Source of the DNA: Sphingomonas sp.
GTDB taxonomy: Bacteria; Pseudomonadota; Alphaproteobacteria; Sphingomonadales; Sphingomonadaceae
Direction of reading: 5' to 3'
Assembly (NCBI GenBank): GCA_030146605.1
Contig: JASLBO010000374.1
Location: forward strand, 1-6,737
Length of the DNA stretch: 6,737 nucleotides
Numbering within the stretch: position 1 is the first letter of the stretch; each line of letters begins with the position of its first letter. Positions 4,670-6,737 of the stretch are shown piece after piece. The notes under the pieces are model-generated. The model saw only the letters and a program-made list of their open reading frames with translations, did no database searches and was not told where the DNA came from. Made by a program: the position numbers and the translations under genes.

Positions 4670-5944
4670 ATGAAGATTGCAGAACTGATGCGCGAAGGCT
4701 TCGATTATGCCGGGGGCGGCGCGGACGTGGATCCGGCGCCGGCGCGGGCAAAGTCGAGCTTCTGGCAATCGGGACACACGCCGACATTGATTGCGGCGTT
4801 CCTCTATTTCGACCTCGCGTTCATGGTCTGGGTGCTGCTCGGGCCATTGGCACCCGACATCGCCAAGACGCTCCAGCTCACCGCGGCGGAGAAGGGGCTG
4901 ATGGTCGCCACGCCGACGCTGGCGGGTGCGTTGCTGCGCGTCGTCAACGGGCTGCTGGTCGACCGGATCGGACCGAAGAAGGCAGGCGCGATCAGCCAGA
5001 TCATCGTGATCGTCGGGCTGTTCACGGCGTGGGTGCTGGGCGTGAACAGCTTCGCGGGGACGCTGGCTTTGGGCGTGATCCTCGGTTTCGCCGGCGCCAG
5101 CTTCGCGATCGCATTGCCGCTCGCCAGCCGCTGGTATCCGCCCGAGCATCAGGGCAAGGCGATGGGGCTGGCGGGCATGGGAAATTCGGGCACCGTGCTC
5201 GCCGCCTTGTTCGCGCCGGGGCTCGCCAAGCTGTTCGGATGGAACGCCGTTCTGGGCCTCGCCTGCATCCCGCTGGCGATCGTCTTCGTCGTGTACATGG
5301 TGATGGCGAAGGACGCGCCGGGCGCGCCCGCGCCCAAGAAGCTGACGGCCTATTTCCAGCCGCTCAGGCTGCCCGACGCCTGGTGGCTGATGGGTTTCTA
5401 TGCGGTCACGTTCGGCGGGTTCGTCGGGCTGGCGGCGTCGCTTCCGATCTACTTCACCGACCGGTTCGGGCTGAGCACGATCACTGCCGGCTATTGCACC
5501 GCCGCCTGCGTGTTTGCCGGTTCGCTGGTGCGGCCATTGGGCGGCGCGCTGGCCGACCGGATCGGCGGGGTGAAGGCGCTGTCGGTAGTGTTCGTGGTCG
5601 CGGCGCTGGCGCTGGCGGGGGTCAGCATGGCGCAGAGCGTGGCGAGCGCGCTGGCGCTGTTCGTGCTGGCGATGCTCGCGCTGGGCACCGGCAACGGATC
5701 GGTGTTCCAGCTCGTGCCGCAGCGCTTCCAGGCCGAGATCGGCGTGATGACCGGGCTGGTCGGGATGGCGGGCGGGATCGGCGGCTTCTATCTCGCGTCG
5801 TCGCTGGGCTTCGCCAAGCAGCTGACCGGGAGCTTCTCGGCCGGGTTCCTGATCTTCGCCGGGCTGGCGCTGGTGGCGCTGGCGGGATTGATGCTGGTCA
5901 AAGCGGGCTGGCGCACGACGTGGAACAGCGGCGCGCGTATCTGA
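4670..5944 (+). CDS. narK: NarK/NasA-type nitrate/nitrite MFS transporter
   Basis: This 424-residue inner-membrane protein has about 12 hydrophobic helices after a 35-residue cytoplasmic tail. The two arginines that bind nitrate in the NarK family are visible in equivalent half-repeats: R90 in AGALLRVVNGLLVDRIG and R288 in AGSLVRPLGGALADRIG. The glycine-rich nitrate signature segments are at about 139-175 (GFAGASFAIALP through GMGNSGT) and 338-372 (LGTGNGSVFQLVPQRF through GMAGGIGGF). It should import nitrate, by H+ symport or nitrate/nitrite exchange; the subtype is not decided by sequence alone. The ATG at 4670 has AGGGGAG eight bases upstream. Expression is expected to depend on antitermination in the 4516-4634 leader. 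Control by NasS-NasT points to assimilation and not respiration, so the name nasA would be equally apt. A porin gene follows after 48 bp, probably in the same transcript. Confidence 0.93.
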   Translation: MKIAELMREGFDYAGGGADVDPAPARAKSSFWQSGHTPTLIAAFLYFDLAFMVWVLLGPLAPDIAKTLQLTAAEKGLMVATPTLAGALLRVVNGLLVDRIGPKKAGAISQIIVIVGLFTAWVLGVNSFAGTLALGVILGFAGASFAIALPLASRWYPPEHQGKAMGLAGMGNSGTVLAALFAPGLAKLFGWNAVLGLACIPLAIVFVVYMVMAKDAPGAPAPKKLTAYFQPLRLPDAWWLMGFYAVTFGGFVGLAASLPIYFTDRFGLSTITAGYCTAACVFAGSLVRPLGGALADRIGGVKALSVVFVVAALALAGVSMAQSVASALALFVLAMLALGTGNGSVFQLVPQRFQAEIGVMTGLVGMAGGIGGFYLASSLGFAKQLTGSFSAGFLIFAGLALVALAGLMLVKAGWRTTWNSGARI

Positions 5945-5951
5945 GCTGGCG

Positions 5952-5976
5952 CGGGGCGGGCCCGGCGTCCGCCCCG
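5952..5976 (+). other. GC-rich stem-loop between narK and the porin gene
   Basis: CGGGGCGG (5952-5959) pairs perfectly with CCGCCCCG (5969-5976) around a nine-base loop. No T-run follows, so it is not a standard intrinsic terminator. It fills much of the 48-bp gap and ends six bases before the GGGGGAT ribosome binding site of the next gene. It could protect the upstream mRNA 3' end, partially attenuate, or simply be a chance product of high GC. Confidence 0.45.
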
Positions 5977-5992
5977 TCATCGGGGGATCGAC

Positions 5993-6737
5993 ATGAGAAT
6001 GATGCTGCTGACGGGGGCCGCATTGGCCGCCGCGGGGCCCGCTTGCGCCCAGGAGATCAAGCCGCTCGCCGAGGCGCGTGTCCGCTACGAGACTGTCGAG
6101 CAGGATGGGCTGGCGCAGGATGCGGGGGCCCTGACGATGCGCGTGCGCGCCGGGGTGCAGGCCTCGATCGGGCCGTGGATCGCGCTGGTCGAGGCGCAGG
6201 GCACGCTGGCGGTGGTTGGCGACAATTATGACGGGCTGCACGGCGCGGCGGCGCGGCCGCTGGTCGCGGATCCGGAGAATGTCGCGCTCTATCGCGCGCA
6301 GCTTCAGTACAGGACGAAGGTGTTGGCGGTGACCGCGGGACGCCAGCGGATCGCGCTCGACGACGAGCGGTTCGTGGGAAATGTCGCCTTCCGGCAGAAC
6401 GCCCAGACGTTCGATGCGGTGCGGGTCGAACTGACCCCGATCAAGGGGCTCAAGGCCGACGTGACCTATGCGTGGAGCGCGCGGACGATCTGGGGCGTCG
6501 AGGGCAATGGCGCGCGGCAGCCGGCGATCGGCGGCGACAATGTCTTCGCGAACCTGTCCTGGGCAACGCCGATCGGGGCAGTGACCGGCTTTGCCTATCT
6601 GGTCGGTCAGGACGAGGCGGCGGTGCAGGGCTACCGGCTGTCGAGCCAGAGCTATGGCGTGCGGCTGGCGGGCACGCAGAAGCTCTCGGCCGCGGCGAAG
6701 CTGACCTGGCAGGCAAGCTATGCGACTCAGTCGGAAT
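5993..6737 (+). CDS. Alginate-export-family outer-membrane porin, N-terminal part (truncated by window edge)
   Basis: An open frame runs from the ATG at 5993 to the right edge (248 codons, no stop). Residues 1-19 (MRMMLLTGAALAAAGPACA) are a signal peptide with probable cleavage at ACA-QE. The mature part alternates hydrophobic and polar residues in beta-strand fashion. It contains the stretch GRQRIALDDERFVGNVAFRQ and then NAQTFDAVRVE at about residues 121-151, which I recognise as the hallmark of the Alginate_exp family (AlgE-like barrels). Members are found far outside alginate producers, and no alginate gene is seen here. Its place 48 bp after narK suggests an outer-membrane channel for nitrate or a related anion; that role is inferred from context only. 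GGGGGAT lies a few bases before the ATG. Shared regulation through the NasT leader is likely if the 5952-5976 stem-loop does not terminate. Confidence 0.87.
   Translation, partial: MRMMLLTGAALAAAGPACAQEIKPLAEARVRYETVEQDGLAQDAGALTMRVRAGVQASIGPWIALVEAQGTLAVVGDNYDGLHGAAARPLVADPENVALYRAQLQYRTKVLAVTAGRQRIALDDERFVGNVAFRQNAQTFDAVRVELTPIKGLKADVTYAWSARTIWGVEGNGARQPAIGGDNVFANLSWATPIGAVTGFAYLVGQDEAAVQGYRLSSQSYGVRLAGTQKLSAAAKLTWQASYATQSE

Noticed and set aside
3155..6241. Very long minus-strand open frame (1028 codons) across nasS, the leader and narK
   Set aside because: It is antisense to two well-supported genes and across the leader hairpins, is dominated by Arg, Gln, His, Asp and Pro low-complexity sequence, and has no recognisable domain; long antisense frames are usual in GC-rich DNA.
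1..6737. CRISPR array, tRNA, rRNA, insertion sequence or phage genes
   Set aside because: No spaced direct repeats, cloverleaf sequence, transposase or phage-like frame was seen in any part of the window.

Overview
The window looks like chromosomal DNA of an alphaproteobacterium, most likely a sphingomonad (Sphingomonas or a close relative). This rests on the high GC content, the codon use, a DUF6356-type small protein, and an intergenic cruciform repeat of a kind I associate with sphingomonad genomes. It is an inference from pattern recognition, not from a database search.

Layout. On the minus strand at the left are the N-terminal part of an FAD/NAD(P)-binding oxidoreductase (1-413) and, upstream of it, a small DUF6356-like protein (580-846). 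A 131-bp imperfect inverted repeat lies between them and supplies the ribosome binding site of the oxidoreductase gene. Divergently, on the plus strand, comes a metabolite:H+ symporter-type MFS transporter with an unusually long periplasmic insert (947-2620). It is followed after 37 bp by a nitrate-sensing pair: NasT (receiver-ANTAR RNA-binding antiterminator, 2658-3257) and NasS (soluble NrtA/CmpA-like nitrate sensor, 3254-4468), overlapping by ATGA. A hairpin plus T-run spanning the nasS stop codon looks like an intrinsic terminator. A 201-bp untranslated leader (4469-4669) then precedes a NarK/NasA-type nitrate/nitrite MFS transporter (4670-5944) and an alginate-export-family outer-membrane porin (5993 to beyond the right edge).

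How it works together. The leader holds a strong ANTAR-type hairpin (hexaloop AGCGCC, with A at position 1 and G at position 4), an upstream hexaloop hairpin, and a long intrinsic terminator about 35 bp before the narK start. With nasT and nasS directly upstream, the simplest model is as follows. Without nitrate, NasS holds NasT and transcription stops in the leader. With nitrate, NasT is released, binds the two-hairpin RNA, and allows read-through into the inner-membrane nitrate transporter and the outer-membrane porin. Nitrite and nitrate reductase genes would be expected beyond the right edge. The system type is known (NasS-NasT), but this cis-acting RNA, the terminator over the nasS stop, the porin in the regulated unit and the repeat-embedded ribosome binding site are details that standard gene-only annotation would miss.
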